Assembly: GCF_000429905.1 (NCBI RefSeq) | Contig: NZ_AUCT01000011.1 | Span: 141,312-205,311, forward strand | Direction of reading: 5' to 3' | Length of the DNA stretch: 64,000 nt | Source of the DNA: Desulfatibacillum aliphaticivorans DSM 15576 | GTDB taxonomy: Bacteria > Desulfobacterota > Desulfobacteria > Desulfobacterales > Desulfatibacillaceae | Shown: positions 35,462 through 43,955 of the stretch, in pieces | How positions within the stretch are numbered: position 1 is the first letter of the stretch | Layout of the letters: every line of letters starts with the position of its first letter | Made by a program: the position numbers and the translations under genes | The notes under the pieces: generated by a model | What the model was told of the DNA's origin: nothing | The model's database searches: none | What the model saw: the letters and a program-made list of their open reading frames with translations, nothing else

Positions 35462-36126
35462 CCCAGCTTCCCTCCCTCTCTGGTAATCAGGCTTTGAATT
35501 CCTCCCACAACAAAGGCGACAGTTTCCTCCCCGACGGTCTTCAGGGTCTCGGGGTCAATCTGACTGAGTTGGTAAAAATACCCCAGCCGATCGAATATGC
35601 CCACCGTGCAAACGCCCATGATCTCAGCGGACATGGAGGACCGAAACTCCATGCCGGAAGCCTCCTGGACCACTAAAATGGCCCCCTTGACGTCCTCGAT
35701 CATCTGGACGGACCACACTTTGCGGGCGCGCTGAAACTGTTCGCTGTTCCCAATGCGTTCATCGTAAAAAAGAGCCAGCTTTTCGTTATGGTGCACGCAA
35801 AGAACCTCAAAAAAAGCCATTCCCGCCAAACGAATGCCTTCCAAAGTGGTGGCGGCCTTGCGAAACTCCGAGCCCACAAGGCGGCGCACAAACATGCCGA
35901 TATCCTCCAGCACGCTCATGAGCAAGTCTTCCTTGTTCTTGAAGTATCCGTAAACCGTACCCACGGAGACGTCGGCTTTTCCGGCGATGTCTTCAATGCG
36001 GGTTTTACGGTATCCCTGTTCCGCAAACAGGGTCTCCGCGGCCTGCAAGATGGCCTGTCGGCGCTCTTTACGTTGCCTTTCCCGGCGGCTGGGGCCGGGA
36101 GTTTTGTCTTTGGATTTTGGTTGCAT
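35458..36126 (-). CDS. TetR/AcrR-family transcriptional regulator
   Basis: 222 residues. A basic N-terminus is followed by the TetR helix-turn-helix (RRQAILQAAETLFAEQGYRKTRIEDIAGKADVSVGTVYGYFKNKEDLLMSV), then an all-helical ligand domain. First gene of a two-gene unit with the TIGR03084 protein. The upstream gap carries the perfect 28-bp palindrome at 36218. Ligand unknown. Confidence 0.92.
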   Translation of the reverse strand: MQPKSKDKTPGPSRRERQRKERRQAILQAAETLFAEQGYRKTRIEDIAGKADVSVGTVYGYFKNKEDLLMSVLEDIGMFVRRLVGSEFRKAATTLEGIRLAGMAFFEVLCVHHNEKLALFYDERIGNSEQFQRARKVWSVQMIEDVKGAILVVQEASGMEFRSSMSAEIMGVCTVGIFDRLGYFYQLSQIDPETLKTVGEETVAFVVGGIQSLITREGGKLG

Positions 36127-36217
36127 AGCTCTTTAATTTTTTAAAGGTTAATAATGCCATCAATGTTGGGTGAACCTGCAGTCACGCCGAAGATTGGATT
36201 GTGCTTGCGTGAGATAG

Positions 36218-36287
36218 GGGGTCAAGTCTACGTTTGACGTTTGAGACAATTTTTTCCTCCTCAAACGTCAAACGTAGACTTGACCCC
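36218..36287. repeat. Perfect 28-bp inverted repeat of the palindrome family
   Basis: GGGGTCAAGTCTACGTTTGA... pairs perfectly over 28 bp with its inverse copy (36260-36287), loop 14 nt (ACAATTTTTTCCTC). Relative to other copies both arms share the change AAT to AGT, so pairing is kept. It starts 8 bp after the stop of the minus-strand enoyl-CoA hydratase gene and could serve as its terminator. Confidence 0.9.
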
Positions 36288-36295
36288 ATTTGCCT

Positions 36296-37075
36296 TTATC
36301 TGCCTTTGAATTTGGGCGGCCGTTTTTCCAACAAGGCGGCGACGCCCTCCTTGGCGTCCTCCATTTCAAAGGTCCGGGATTGGCAATGGGCTTCCCATTC
36401 CGCGGCTTCCCGCGCCTTCCAATCAAGGCCTTTGTATATGGAGCGCTTCATCATTTGCACGGCAACGGGCGCGCTCATGGCGATTTCCCGGGCGAGTTCA
36501 CGAGCCTTGGGCAGCACTTCCTCCCGGGGCAGGGCGTAGCTGGCCCAACCCATTTCAAGGGCTTCGGCGCCGTCGAAAAGCCTGCCCGTGAACAATAACT
36601 CGTTGGCTTTGGACAGGCCCACAAGGCGCGGCAGCACATAGCTCACGGCCATGCCGGAGTGGATGCCCAGGCGGACGAAATTAGCGCCGTATCTGCCCTC
36701 CAAAGCCGCACCCCGGATGTCGCACATCATGGCCAGGCCGAACCCGCCGCCGATGGCGTGGCCGTTCAAGGCGCCGATCACCGGAAAGGGGAGGTCCGCC
36801 ACAGCCAGAAAAGGCGCGTAAATCTGTTCAAAAACCTGATTGGGCAAGGCGCCGTCTTCCGGAAAAGCGGCGTGAAAATCCATGCCTGCGCAAAAGCTCT
36901 TGCCGGAACCGGTTATGATCAGGCATCGCAGGCCCTTGTGGGCCCGCACCTGGTCCATGGCCTCCTGAAAGGCGGGAAGCACTTCCGCATTCATGGAGTT
37001 CCGGTTTTCCGGACGATTGAGCGTAATGACGGCTATGCCGTCGGCTGCTTCGAATAAGACGGGAGAGTCGCTCAT
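36296..37075 (-). CDS. Enoyl-CoA hydratase/isomerase family protein
   Basis: 259 residues from the ATG at 37075; the frame extends to 37246 but that part overlaps the upstream Fe-S gene. Crotonase: ITLNRPENRNSMNAEV, SFCAGMDFHAAF (oxyanion), NGHAIGGGFGLAMMCDIRGA, RLGIHSGMAVSYVLPRLVG, ending ALLEKRPPKFKGR. The canonical Glu pair is not clearly present, so isomerase or another crotonase reaction is possible. Eight bp after the Fe-S protein gene; last member of the 39384-36296 run. Confidence 0.88.
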   Translation of the reverse strand: MSDSPVLFEAADGIAVITLNRPENRNSMNAEVLPAFQEAMDQVRAHKGLRCLIITGSGKSFCAGMDFHAAFPEDGALPNQVFEQIYAPFLAVADLPFPVIGALNGHAIGGGFGLAMMCDIRGAALEGRYGANFVRLGIHSGMAVSYVLPRLVGLSKANELLFTGRLFDGAEALEMGWASYALPREEVLPKARELAREIAMSAPVAVQMMKRSIYKGLDWKAREAAEWEAHCQSRTFEMEDAKEGVAALLEKRPPKFKGR

Positions 37076-37083
37076 GCCCCGGC

Positions 37084-38175
37084 CTACTTTGCGGCCATTT
37101 TCAAGGGCGCCAAGGAGGTTCCCCGTTTGGCGGATATGCTGGCAAACAGCTCCTGCTCGCTTGCCGGAGGCGTTTTCCACTGGTCTTCGGAAACCGGCTT
37201 GAGGGTGATGGCCTCCGTCGGGCAGGTGGTGACGCACAGGCCGCATCCGATGCAGCGGTCCTCGTCAACCACGGCGATGCCGTCGTCATCGTAGGTAATT
37301 GCCAGGACCTGGCATCTTTCTTCGCAATCTCCGCAAGCTGCGCACAGTTCGGCGTCCACCACAGCCTGGAAATTTGTCAGGACGATCTCCGTGGGTTTGG
37401 GATGCTTTTTCAAGGCGCGGAGCACGCCGCAGCAGCAGCCGCAGCAATTGCACATGCCGCCGGGATTGACCACGTTAAAGGGCTGGTTGACCAGGCCGTA
37501 CTCCTGACATTTTTCCTGGATTTGCAGGGCTTCCTCAAGAGGAATCATCCGGGCCAGACCGTTTTCCACATAGTAGTCCGCATGGCTGCCGAACACAAAG
37601 CAGACTTCCAAAGGCTTGGTGCACATGTTTCCGGTTTTATGCTGCTGCACCCGGCAGATGCATTCGGCGATGGCGATTTTTTTCTGGCGCTTTAAAATTT
37701 CCATGGCGTTGTCATGGGCCGCCACGGGAAAGGAGCCGTCCACGGATTGGTTGACCGGGATGGTCCGCATGGGCGAATCCGCGTCCTGATCAAAATTGAG
37801 CAGCGCCTCGTCCATATACTGGTCGCACAGGCGGGCGTATTCCTCGTCCATGTTTTTCAACTGGAATTCATAGGAGCCCACCACAAAGGGAACGGCGGCA
37901 TAGCGCACCAGATCGCCTTTGCGATGCCGGAAGATAAGCCCGTCCTTGGCCATCTGCTGCAACACGGCCGAGACTTTTTCCGGGTCCATGCCGGCGCGTT
38001 CTGCGATGCCTTCCGGGGTTTCCAGGAAGAGGGTCATGTCCAGGTACATCGCGGCCTGTTCTTCCGTAAACATCTTTTTGAGGATTTTGATCTCCACTCC
38101 GGATTCCGTGGCCGGAAATCCCAAGGAATATTGGTCCAGTTGTTCACGCAGTTGCTGATAAATGTCTTTGGACAT
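37084..38175 (-). CDS. Cysteine-rich 4Fe-4S ferredoxin-domain protein
   Basis: 363 residues from the ATG at 38175 (AAAGGAGGGGGC upstream). The N-terminal half is a winged-helix-like region (PEGIAERAGMDPEKVSAVLQQMAKDGLIFRHRKGD). A CxC motif and spaced Cys follow (AECICRVQQHKTGNMC...EVC), then NPGGMCNCCGCCCGVLRALKKH. Two C-terminal 4Fe-4S clusters complete it (CAACGDCEERC, CIGCGLCVTTCPTEAI). The same layout, much diverged, occurs in the protein at 41754. Likely a cytosolic electron carrier or regulatory Fe-S protein linked to acyl-CoA metabolism. It sits between an enoyl-CoA hydratase and a NifX/NifB-like gene. Confidence 0.85.
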   Translation of the reverse strand: MSKDIYQQLREQLDQYSLGFPATESGVEIKILKKMFTEEQAAMYLDMTLFLETPEGIAERAGMDPEKVSAVLQQMAKDGLIFRHRKGDLVRYAAVPFVVGSYEFQLKNMDEEYARLCDQYMDEALLNFDQDADSPMRTIPVNQSVDGSFPVAAHDNAMEILKRQKKIAIAECICRVQQHKTGNMCTKPLEVCFVFGSHADYYVENGLARMIPLEEALQIQEKCQEYGLVNQPFNVVNPGGMCNCCGCCCGVLRALKKHPKPTEIVLTNFQAVVDAELCAACGDCEERCQVLAITYDDDGIAVVDEDRCIGCGLCVTTCPTEAITLKPVSEDQWKTPPASEQELFASISAKRGTSLAPLKMAAK

Positions 38176-38201
38176 GCCCCCTCCTTTCATAGGTAACTTA
38201 G

Positions 38202-38600
38202 TTAGCTTGCAAAAGTATAATCCCCGTGGGTTTCGCCGTGTTGATGGCCGCATTCATGGCCGTGTTCGCTGCATCCGATGCCGGAGTCCTTGATTTCTCC
38301 GTCCAGCCAAAGCTGCAGGACGTCCTTAACGTCCCCGTCGCAGCCCCGGACCACCTGGATTCCGGCCTCCTTGAGTTTGTCCACCGCGCCCTGTCCCATG
38401 TTGCCGGAAAGCATCACGGTAACGCCTTCTGCAGAAAGCTGTTGTGCAATGTTGGATTTGCAGCCGCATCCCTGGGGGGATTCGACAGTGCTTTCTTCCG
38501 TGATTTTTTTGTCGGCGTTCACGGTGAAAACGGTAAAATGGTCGCAATGGCCGTAATGATCGTCGATCTTTCCTTCTCTGGTGGGTACTGCAATCTTCAT
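38202..38600 (-). CDS. NifX/NifB-type (dinitrogenase Fe-Mo cofactor family) protein with His/Cys-rich tail
   Basis: 132 residues, ATG after GGGAG. The NifX/MTH1175-like fold is seen in MKIAVPTREGKIDDHYGHCDHFTVFTV, CGCKSNIAQQLSAEGVTVMLSGNMGQGAVDKLKEAGIQVVRG. Residues about 110-127 are a metal-binding style tail (CSEHGHECGHQHGETHGD). No nitrogenase genes are nearby, so it more likely handles an Fe-S or metal cofactor for the adjacent ferredoxin protein (26 bp downstream). Function inferred. Confidence 0.87.
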   Translation of the reverse strand: MKIAVPTREGKIDDHYGHCDHFTVFTVNADKKITEESTVESPQGCGCKSNIAQQLSAEGVTVMLSGNMGQGAVDKLKEAGIQVVRGCDGDVKDVLQLWLDGEIKDSGIGCSEHGHECGHQHGETHGDYTFAS

Positions 38601-38613
38601 GTTTTTTGTCTCC

Positions 38614-39384
38614 CTACGTTTGCGGCGTTTTGTTTAAAAACGCCCTTATGGCTTCTTTATGATCATCGCTCATGATCATAAGGGGTTGAATATGGGCTTC
38701 CATATCCAGGGCGGTTCGTAAATCCACCTGCGTGACGGTGTTCATGGCCCGTTTGGTCCAGGCCAGGGCCTTGGCGGACCGGGAAGCGATTTTCGTCGCT
38801 AATTCCATGACTTCCTCGCCTATGGTCTCATGGGGCGATACCTTATTTATCAAACCCATGTCCAGTGCTTTTTGGGAGTCGAACATTTTGGCGGTGAACA
38901 CGAGCTCCCGGGCCTTGGCCATCCCAATCCTTTGGGTCAGGAAGTAGGCGCAGCCCAGGTCGGGCACGGCCGCGATTCGGATGAAAAAGACCGAGAATAC
39001 GGCCCGTTCCGTGGCGTAGGTGATGTCCGAAGCCAAGGCCACGCCCAAGCCTCCTCCCACTGCGAATCCGTCCACTTCCGTGATCACCGGTTTAGGCCCC
39101 TGGTGCAGCATGATCAAAATATCGTTGATTTTGTTCATGGCGTCGCAAAGAGCCAATGGGTCCAAATTATCGCCGAGAATGTCGGCGTCGCCCCCGGTCG
39201 TAAAATTCCCCCCTGCCCCCCTTAATACTATAACCTTAACTGAGTCATCGGCAAGTACCTGAGGCAAGGTTTCCAGCATAGGGAACACCAGCTCCTTGCC
39301 CATGGCGTTCATTTTTTCGGGAACGTTCATGGTGCAGCGAGCCACGCCGTCAATTTTTTCTACGATAAAAGCATCCGAACCCAT
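38614..39384 (-). CDS. Enoyl-CoA hydratase/isomerase family protein
   Basis: 256 residues from the ATG at 39384 (AGGAGG 5 bp upstream; the GTG at 39390 overlaps that site). Crotonase motifs: NVPEKMNAMGKELV, GAGGNFTTGGDADI (oxyanion), EVDGFAVGGGLGVALASDITYA, FIRIAAVPDLGCAYFLTQRIG, and the LNKTP end. The position usually held by one catalytic Glu reads AVPD, with Asp, as in PaaG/2-ketocyclohexane-type isomerases. It heads a compact run (gaps of 13, 26 and 8 bp) with the NifX-like, Fe-S and second crotonase genes. Confidence 0.88.
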   Translation of the reverse strand: MGSDAFIVEKIDGVARCTMNVPEKMNAMGKELVFPMLETLPQVLADDSVKVIVLRGAGGNFTTGGDADILGDNLDPLALCDAMNKINDILIMLHQGPKPVITEVDGFAVGGGLGVALASDITYATERAVFSVFFIRIAAVPDLGCAYFLTQRIGMAKARELVFTAKMFDSQKALDMGLINKVSPHETIGEEVMELATKIASRSAKALAWTKRAMNTVTQVDLRTALDMEAHIQPLMIMSDDHKEAIRAFLNKTPQT

Positions 39385-39465
39385 ATGCACCTCCTGAAAT
39401 ACATTGCAAACATGATTGCAGCGCCCCTCCGGGCGTCATAATATGGTCAAACGATTTGTTTTGGT

Positions 39466-40812
39466 TTATGACTCCTTTTCCTTAAGTTTGGCCCATAATT
39501 GGTCCACGTGAAAGATTTGATATAAAATAACCGCCAGGATGGTGGTCGACGATAACGGATCGCTGAAAAACGGCCTCAAAAAATGCGGCATGCGAGAAAA
39601 AATCTCGGGAACCAGGCCTGTGCCGACGCCCAGAATAAAGGCGATGCCCACGGCGAAAATCTTTCTTTCGTCCAAAGGCTCGGCGGTCATTTCCTTGAGG
39701 CCGGTGAGAATCATAAAGGACACGGCGAAAAGCAGGCAGGCGCCCACCACCGGTCCGGGCACCATGGCGATGGCCGTGGACAGCTTGGGCGAAAATCCCA
39801 GAATTGCGAATATGACGCCCGCGCAAATGGCGATCCACCGGCTGACCGCGCCGGTGGCAGCGGCCAGGCCCACGTTGCTGGACGAGGTGTCTACGGCCAT
39901 GCCGCCCATGAGTCCGGCCATGGAGGTGGTGAAACCGTCGGCCAGCAGGCCCTTGCCGATGGGCTTCATGTCCAGCTCCTTCAGTTCGGGCTGGGAGATT
40001 TTTTGCGCAGCGATGAGGTTGCCGAAGCTCTTAAGGGACCCGCACAGGGAGATCACCAAAAAGGGCACAACGAGCTGTAGCGAAAAGCCCAGGCTAAGCT
40101 GGCTCAGGTCATGGATCGGAAAGGCGGCCCAGGGCTCGTGGACGATCCGGTTCATGTCCGTAAGCGCCTCGGGGATGATCAGCAAGGCCAAAGCCCAGCC
40201 CGCAATGACGCCCAAAAGCAGGCAGAACATTTTTATGGGGCCCTTGCCCCAGATATTGGCGCTGACCATCACCACCAGGGCGACCACGCCCACGGTAACG
40301 TCCTGCCAGGCCATGCTGTCCCCGGCGTACTTGACGCCGAAAAAGTTGGATACGGACACGGGAATGACGCTTACGCCCACCATCATCACCACCAAGCCTA
40401 CAATGATGGGCGGAAAAAGAAGCCTTAGCTTGCGGATCACCCCGCTCAAGAGCATCTCGATCACGCCGGCGAAGACGATCATCCCCCGCATGACCGGAAA
40501 GCCTCCCACCCACGCCGCCTGCATGGAAACCGCTATATACGAAGGGCCGCACAGGTTTGGGCAGAGATAACCCGAGCCGATCCAGCGGTTCCGGCTGGCC
40601 TGGATTACGGAGCCGATCCCGGCGGCGATCATGGTTAGAGCCACCATGGACCCGGCTTCTTCGATGGTCCCCCCCACTTCCTTGACCAGCATGGCGGGAA
40701 AGGTGGCGGCGGTGAACAACAACAGCATCTGCTGCACGCTCAAAAGCAACAAGTCCTTGACCGGCGGGACGTCGTTCAATCCGTATACGATGTTGTTTTG
40801 CGGCGCACTCAT
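39466..40812 (-). CDS. NCS2-family uracil/xanthine permease
   Basis: 448 residues with about 12-14 membrane segments. The family is recognisable from PPVKDLLLLSVQQMLLLFTAATFPAMLV, CPNLCGPSYIA, the Q/E motif region VVPFLVISLCGSLKSFGNLIA, LADGFTTSMAGLMGGMAVDTSSSNVGLAAATGAVSRW, and MVPGPVVGACLLFAVSFM. It is likely a proton-coupled nucleobase importer; the precise substrate is not readable. It starts 1 bp after the stop of a Cache-domain membrane protein and is co-transcribed with it. Confidence 0.93.
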   Translation of the reverse strand: MSAPQNNIVYGLNDVPPVKDLLLLSVQQMLLLFTAATFPAMLVKEVGGTIEEAGSMVALTMIAAGIGSVIQASRNRWIGSGYLCPNLCGPSYIAVSMQAAWVGGFPVMRGMIVFAGVIEMLLSGVIRKLRLLFPPIIVGLVVMMVGVSVIPVSVSNFFGVKYAGDSMAWQDVTVGVVALVVMVSANIWGKGPIKMFCLLLGVIAGWALALLIIPEALTDMNRIVHEPWAAFPIHDLSQLSLGFSLQLVVPFLVISLCGSLKSFGNLIAAQKISQPELKELDMKPIGKGLLADGFTTSMAGLMGGMAVDTSSSNVGLAAATGAVSRWIAICAGVIFAILGFSPKLSTAIAMVPGPVVGACLLFAVSFMILTGLKEMTAEPLDERKIFAVGIAFILGVGTGLVPEIFSRMPHFLRPFFSDPLSSTTILAVILYQIFHVDQLWAKLKEKES

Positions 40813-40813
40813 A

Positions 40814-41731
40814 TCAATTCATCCAGGCGGGCTGCGGTAAAGGGGAAATGGCTCCCACGACGACCGTTTGTCCTTCCATTTGGGCGAGCCTGCCGTAGAT
40901 GCTCATTTTTGCAGGGTGCTCGCCCGCATGCTGCTGGCACAACATGCCCACCGTAGCCCGGTCGGCGTCTTCCAATCTGTTTTTCAATTCCAGCAACGGC
41001 GTGCTTCCGGTGAAATCCTTATAGTCAAAAAGGGACGCGTCCACCGTTATGTCCATGCCTGGGTAAATAAGGCAGGAGCCGTCCAAATTCATGACGAAAA
41101 CCCGGTTATCCAGAATGGTATAATGGGACTCGGGGGATTTTAAAACGGGCAGGGCCGCTTTTCCGCGGCTATCGACCAGCGCGACTGCGTCGTCCACCAG
41201 AATCCTGAAAAACTCGACTTCGGCCCGGGAGTCGTCCAAGCCGCTTCCCACCACCACCACCTTGCCGTTGGGCATAACCGCCCTCAGGTTGCAAGAGGAC
41301 TTCCACAAGGGGTGCAGGCTGCCCGGGGCGTTCCATATATAATGGACCCACCCGAAAGGATTGTTGGGGTTTTCGGTCTCCCGATAGATCATCTGCATGG
41401 CCTTTTTTCCCCAGAGATCGGTAAAACCGTACAGGTTACGGCCTACCAGATCAGGGTAGCCGCCGTGGTACAGGTTGGTCCCGTCCAGGGCGTAGACGTA
41501 CAAATAGGCGTTGTCCAAGGTCCATTTGTCCTCGTCCGCCGTGAAGTCCTCAAAGGCCTGATCGCCTTTTTCCTCAATCAGGGCCGCCGCTCTGTGAACC
41601 AGGGTGAGCATGCGCCGGGTGTCGCGATAGGCGTATGCGGAGAAATCCGGCAGAGGCTCCCGAGGGATCAGGCTGTACCCTATCCCCGCCGCTAACAACA
41701 AAAGTAGGGCGCCCCATAGAACCTTTTTCAA
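40814..41731 (-). CDS. Membrane-anchored Cache-domain protein (no output domain)
   Basis: About 305 residues. I place the start at the TTG at 41731 (GGGAG 8 bp upstream), because the frame further up overlaps the preceding gene. One N-terminal membrane anchor (VLWGALLLLLAAGIGYSLI) is followed by an extracytoplasmic Cache-like domain (RMLTLVHRAAALIEEKGDQAFEDF, YLYVYALDGTNLYHGGYPDLVGRNLYGFTDLWGKKAMQMI). A second Cache-like half includes SHYTILDNRVFVMNLDGSCLIYPGM. No kinase, methyl-accepting or GGDEF module follows. Its operon with an NCS2 permease suggests ligand capture for, or control of, transport. That role is inference. Confidence 0.78.
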   Translation of the reverse strand: MKKVLWGALLLLLAAGIGYSLIPREPLPDFSAYAYRDTRRMLTLVHRAAALIEEKGDQAFEDFTADEDKWTLDNAYLYVYALDGTNLYHGGYPDLVGRNLYGFTDLWGKKAMQMIYRETENPNNPFGWVHYIWNAPGSLHPLWKSSCNLRAVMPNGKVVVVGSGLDDSRAEVEFFRILVDDAVALVDSRGKAALPVLKSPESHYTILDNRVFVMNLDGSCLIYPGMDITVDASLFDYKDFTGSTPLLELKNRLEDADRATVGMLCQQHAGEHPAKMSIYGRLAQMEGQTVVVGAISPLPQPAWMN

Positions 41732-41753
41732 CGCTTTAACTCCCGGGAAAGGA

Positions 41754-42623
41754 TTAAATCTCGACGATGGACAGCAGGCGGTCAACCACGTCATCGACGA
41801 CATTGGGATTGTCCAGCTTGATCTTTATCGCATGCTGTTTGCAGGCTGCGGCGCAACGGCCGCACATTCTGCAAATATCCTTTCTTATAACCTTTCCGTC
41901 AACTATTTCCAGCGCATTTAAGTAACAAACCTCGACGCACTCCCCGCAGGCAATGCAGTCGTCGGTGATTTCCAGACTGATTCCCTCCACCGGATGCTGG
42001 AGCGTATCCACCAAATCCGGCGGCAGAGGCCCCAAAAAACGGCTGAGGCAGCAGCATTCACAGCAAAAGCAAATGGTCATCAATTTGCCTTTGTCCTGAA
42101 TGCCCAAGGTATCGCTATCAAAGCGGATTTTGCCAACCATGGGCACCAGCCCATAACTCACGCCTTTGCGGGCGTGGGCCTTGGCCTCCTCCTTGGTCAC
42201 CATGCGCCGCCACTTTTTAGGCGTGTCCTTGGCTGACTCGCCCAAAAACAGGCAGCCGTGATCCACGGGGTAATTTTCGCAATCGTAATTCATGCGGCAA
42301 ACGCATTTGCTCAGGATCGCCCTATGGGACGACCGGTCGATAAGGTCGTCGATAATCTCGATAGGCAAGGCCAGGTCTTCGGCGCCTTCGATGTCCTGAT
42401 TGATTGGCAGCACGGAGAAATTGGTCTTGGCCGGGTCGAACACCGCCAGATTCTTCCGAAAAAAGTCAATATGCCCCAGGATGGAAAAATGCTCCGGCCC
42501 GAACAGCAAGGCCCGCCGGACGAATTTCGGCAGTTTTTTGTCTCTGCCGTAAAGCCGCTGCATTGCCAGCCCCGACAAAAAAGTGAATACGTCAAACTCT
42601 TTAATGCTTTTGAATAGCTTCAT
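41754..42623 (-). CDS. Cysteine-rich 4Fe-4S ferredoxin-domain protein (second of type)
   Basis: 289 residues from the ATG at 42623 (G-rich site upstream; frame runs to 42650). Cys order: SKCVCRMNYDCENYPVDHGC, then MTICFCCECCCLSRFLG, then two 4Fe-4S motifs CIACGECVEVCYLNALEI and CRMCGRCAAACKQHAI. The layout mirrors the protein at 37084 but without its N-terminal winged helix. First gene of a unit with the Cache protein (22 bp gap) and NCS2 permease. Probably a cytosolic electron carrier; partner unknown. Confidence 0.85.
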   Translation of the reverse strand: MKLFKSIKEFDVFTFLSGLAMQRLYGRDKKLPKFVRRALLFGPEHFSILGHIDFFRKNLAVFDPAKTNFSVLPINQDIEGAEDLALPIEIIDDLIDRSSHRAILSKCVCRMNYDCENYPVDHGCLFLGESAKDTPKKWRRMVTKEEAKAHARKGVSYGLVPMVGKIRFDSDTLGIQDKGKLMTICFCCECCCLSRFLGPLPPDLVDTLQHPVEGISLEITDDCIACGECVEVCYLNALEIVDGKVIRKDICRMCGRCAAACKQHAIKIKLDNPNVVDDVVDRLLSIVEI

Positions 42624-42716
42624 CCACAGCCCCCCGCGTGTGATGAACAAACCGATTTTTCGAGCATAAAATAGAATTGTTAATAGGACGCCGGGCTCGG
42701 CCTCATAGTTGAGACA

Positions 42717-42748
42717 GGGCCAAAGGATCCGGCAGGATCCTTTGGCCC
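42717..42748. terminator. Strong hairpin downstream of the acyl-CoA dehydrogenase gene
   Basis: GGGCCAAAGGATCC ggca GGATCCTTTGGCCC, a perfect 14-bp stem with a 4-nt loop, 18 bp after the stop on the minus strand. No T-run on that strand, so termination may need help. Confidence 0.65.
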
Positions 42749-42765
42749 GTTTGAAAAGCCGTTGT

Positions 42766-43917
42766 TTACAGGCCGGAAGTCTTGAAGATGATTTCGCACA
42801 TAACTTCGTTGGCGCCGCCGCCGATGGAAATGAGCTTGGCGTCCCGCATGTAACGGGAAATCCACATTTCGTTCATGAAGCCTATGCCGCCGTGCATTTG
42901 CAGGCATCCGTCCGCCACCTTGTTCATCAACTGGCCGGCGAGGAGCTTGCCCATGGAAATCTCGCGGGTGACGTCCTGGCCTGCTTCCTTCAACCGTACA
43001 ATGTGGTAAGTCAGGGCGCGAAGGGATTCCGCTTCCGCCATCCACTGGGCCAGCCTGTGCCTGAGCACCTGCTTGGACAGTAAGGGTTTGCCGAACACGA
43101 TGCGGCCCTTGAGATACTCAGCGGTGCGTTTGATGGCCCTTTCCACGCCTACGTAGGCCGTGGGCAAAGCAGTGAAACGCTCGTGCTGGAACTGCTGCAT
43201 CTGCTGGATGAAGCCTTCGCCTTCCTTGCCAATGAGATTTTCGACCGGAACCTTTACGTTGTCAAAGTAGAGCTCCGCCGTATCCGAGGAGCGCATGCCC
43301 AGTTTGTCCAGCTTTTTGCTGATTTGAAAGCCGGGCAAATCGGTAGGCACCACAAACAGGGAGTAGCAATGATATCCCGGGTCATCGCTGGTGCGGGCCA
43401 GCAAAGTCAGGAAGTCGGCCTGGGTGCCGTTGGTGATGTAGGTTTTGGAGCCGTTGATGATGTAATAGTCGCCTTCCCTTTTGGCGTATGTTTTCAGGGC
43501 GGCCACGTCCGAACCGGCGTCCGGCTCGGTAACGGCAATGGAGGATACCATGTCGCCTGCAATGGCCGGCATGAGGTATTTTTCCTTGAGATACTCGCTG
43601 CCGAATTCGTAAATGGCGGGAGTGGCCATGCCTGTCTGCACGGTGATGGCCATGCCGACGCCGCCGCAATCTATACGGCCAAGCTCTTCCAGGAAAGCGC
43701 ATTCCGCCCAGTAGTCCATACCCTGTCCGCCGTATTTCGGGTCGTAGCGGATCCCCAAAAATCCCAAGTCCCCCATTTTTTTAAACAGTTCGTGCAAGGG
43801 CGTCGTCCCTGCCTCTTCCCATTCATCCACGTAGGGATTGATTTCCTTTTTTACAAAATCGCGGACCGCACTGCGGACCATTTGAGCTTCCTTGTTAAAA
43901 TACAGATCTTTTGCCAC
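42766..43917 (-). CDS. Acyl-CoA dehydrogenase
   Basis: 383 residues, GTG start at 43917 with AAGGAGGG 5 bp upstream. FAD-dependent alpha,beta-dehydrogenation of acyl-CoA. Visible motifs are GDLGFLGIRYDPKYGGQGMDYW, AVTEPDAGSDVAALKTYA, KTYITNGTQADF, KLGMRSSDTAELYFDNVKVP, and the C-terminal QMHGGIGFMNEMWISRYMRDAKL. The catalytic Glu is expected in the GGANEVMCEII segment. Full length for the family. 38 bp downstream of an enoyl-CoA hydratase gene, giving two sequential beta-oxidation steps in one operon. Confidence 0.94.
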   Translation of the reverse strand: MAKDLYFNKEAQMVRSAVRDFVKKEINPYVDEWEEAGTTPLHELFKKMGDLGFLGIRYDPKYGGQGMDYWAECAFLEELGRIDCGGVGMAITVQTGMATPAIYEFGSEYLKEKYLMPAIAGDMVSSIAVTEPDAGSDVAALKTYAKREGDYYIINGSKTYITNGTQADFLTLLARTSDDPGYHCYSLFVVPTDLPGFQISKKLDKLGMRSSDTAELYFDNVKVPVENLIGKEGEGFIQQMQQFQHERFTALPTAYVGVERAIKRTAEYLKGRIVFGKPLLSKQVLRHRLAQWMAEAESLRALTYHIVRLKEAGQDVTREISMGKLLAGQLMNKVADGCLQMHGGIGFMNEMWISRYMRDAKLISIGGGANEVMCEIIFKTSGL

Positions 43918-43955
43918 GTTGCCCTCCTTAAATATTCTTTGGATACGATGATGAT

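Noticed and set aside
38202..38600. Nitrogenase-associated function for the NifX-like gene
   Set aside because: No nif structural genes in the window and neighbours are acyl-CoA and Fe-S proteins.
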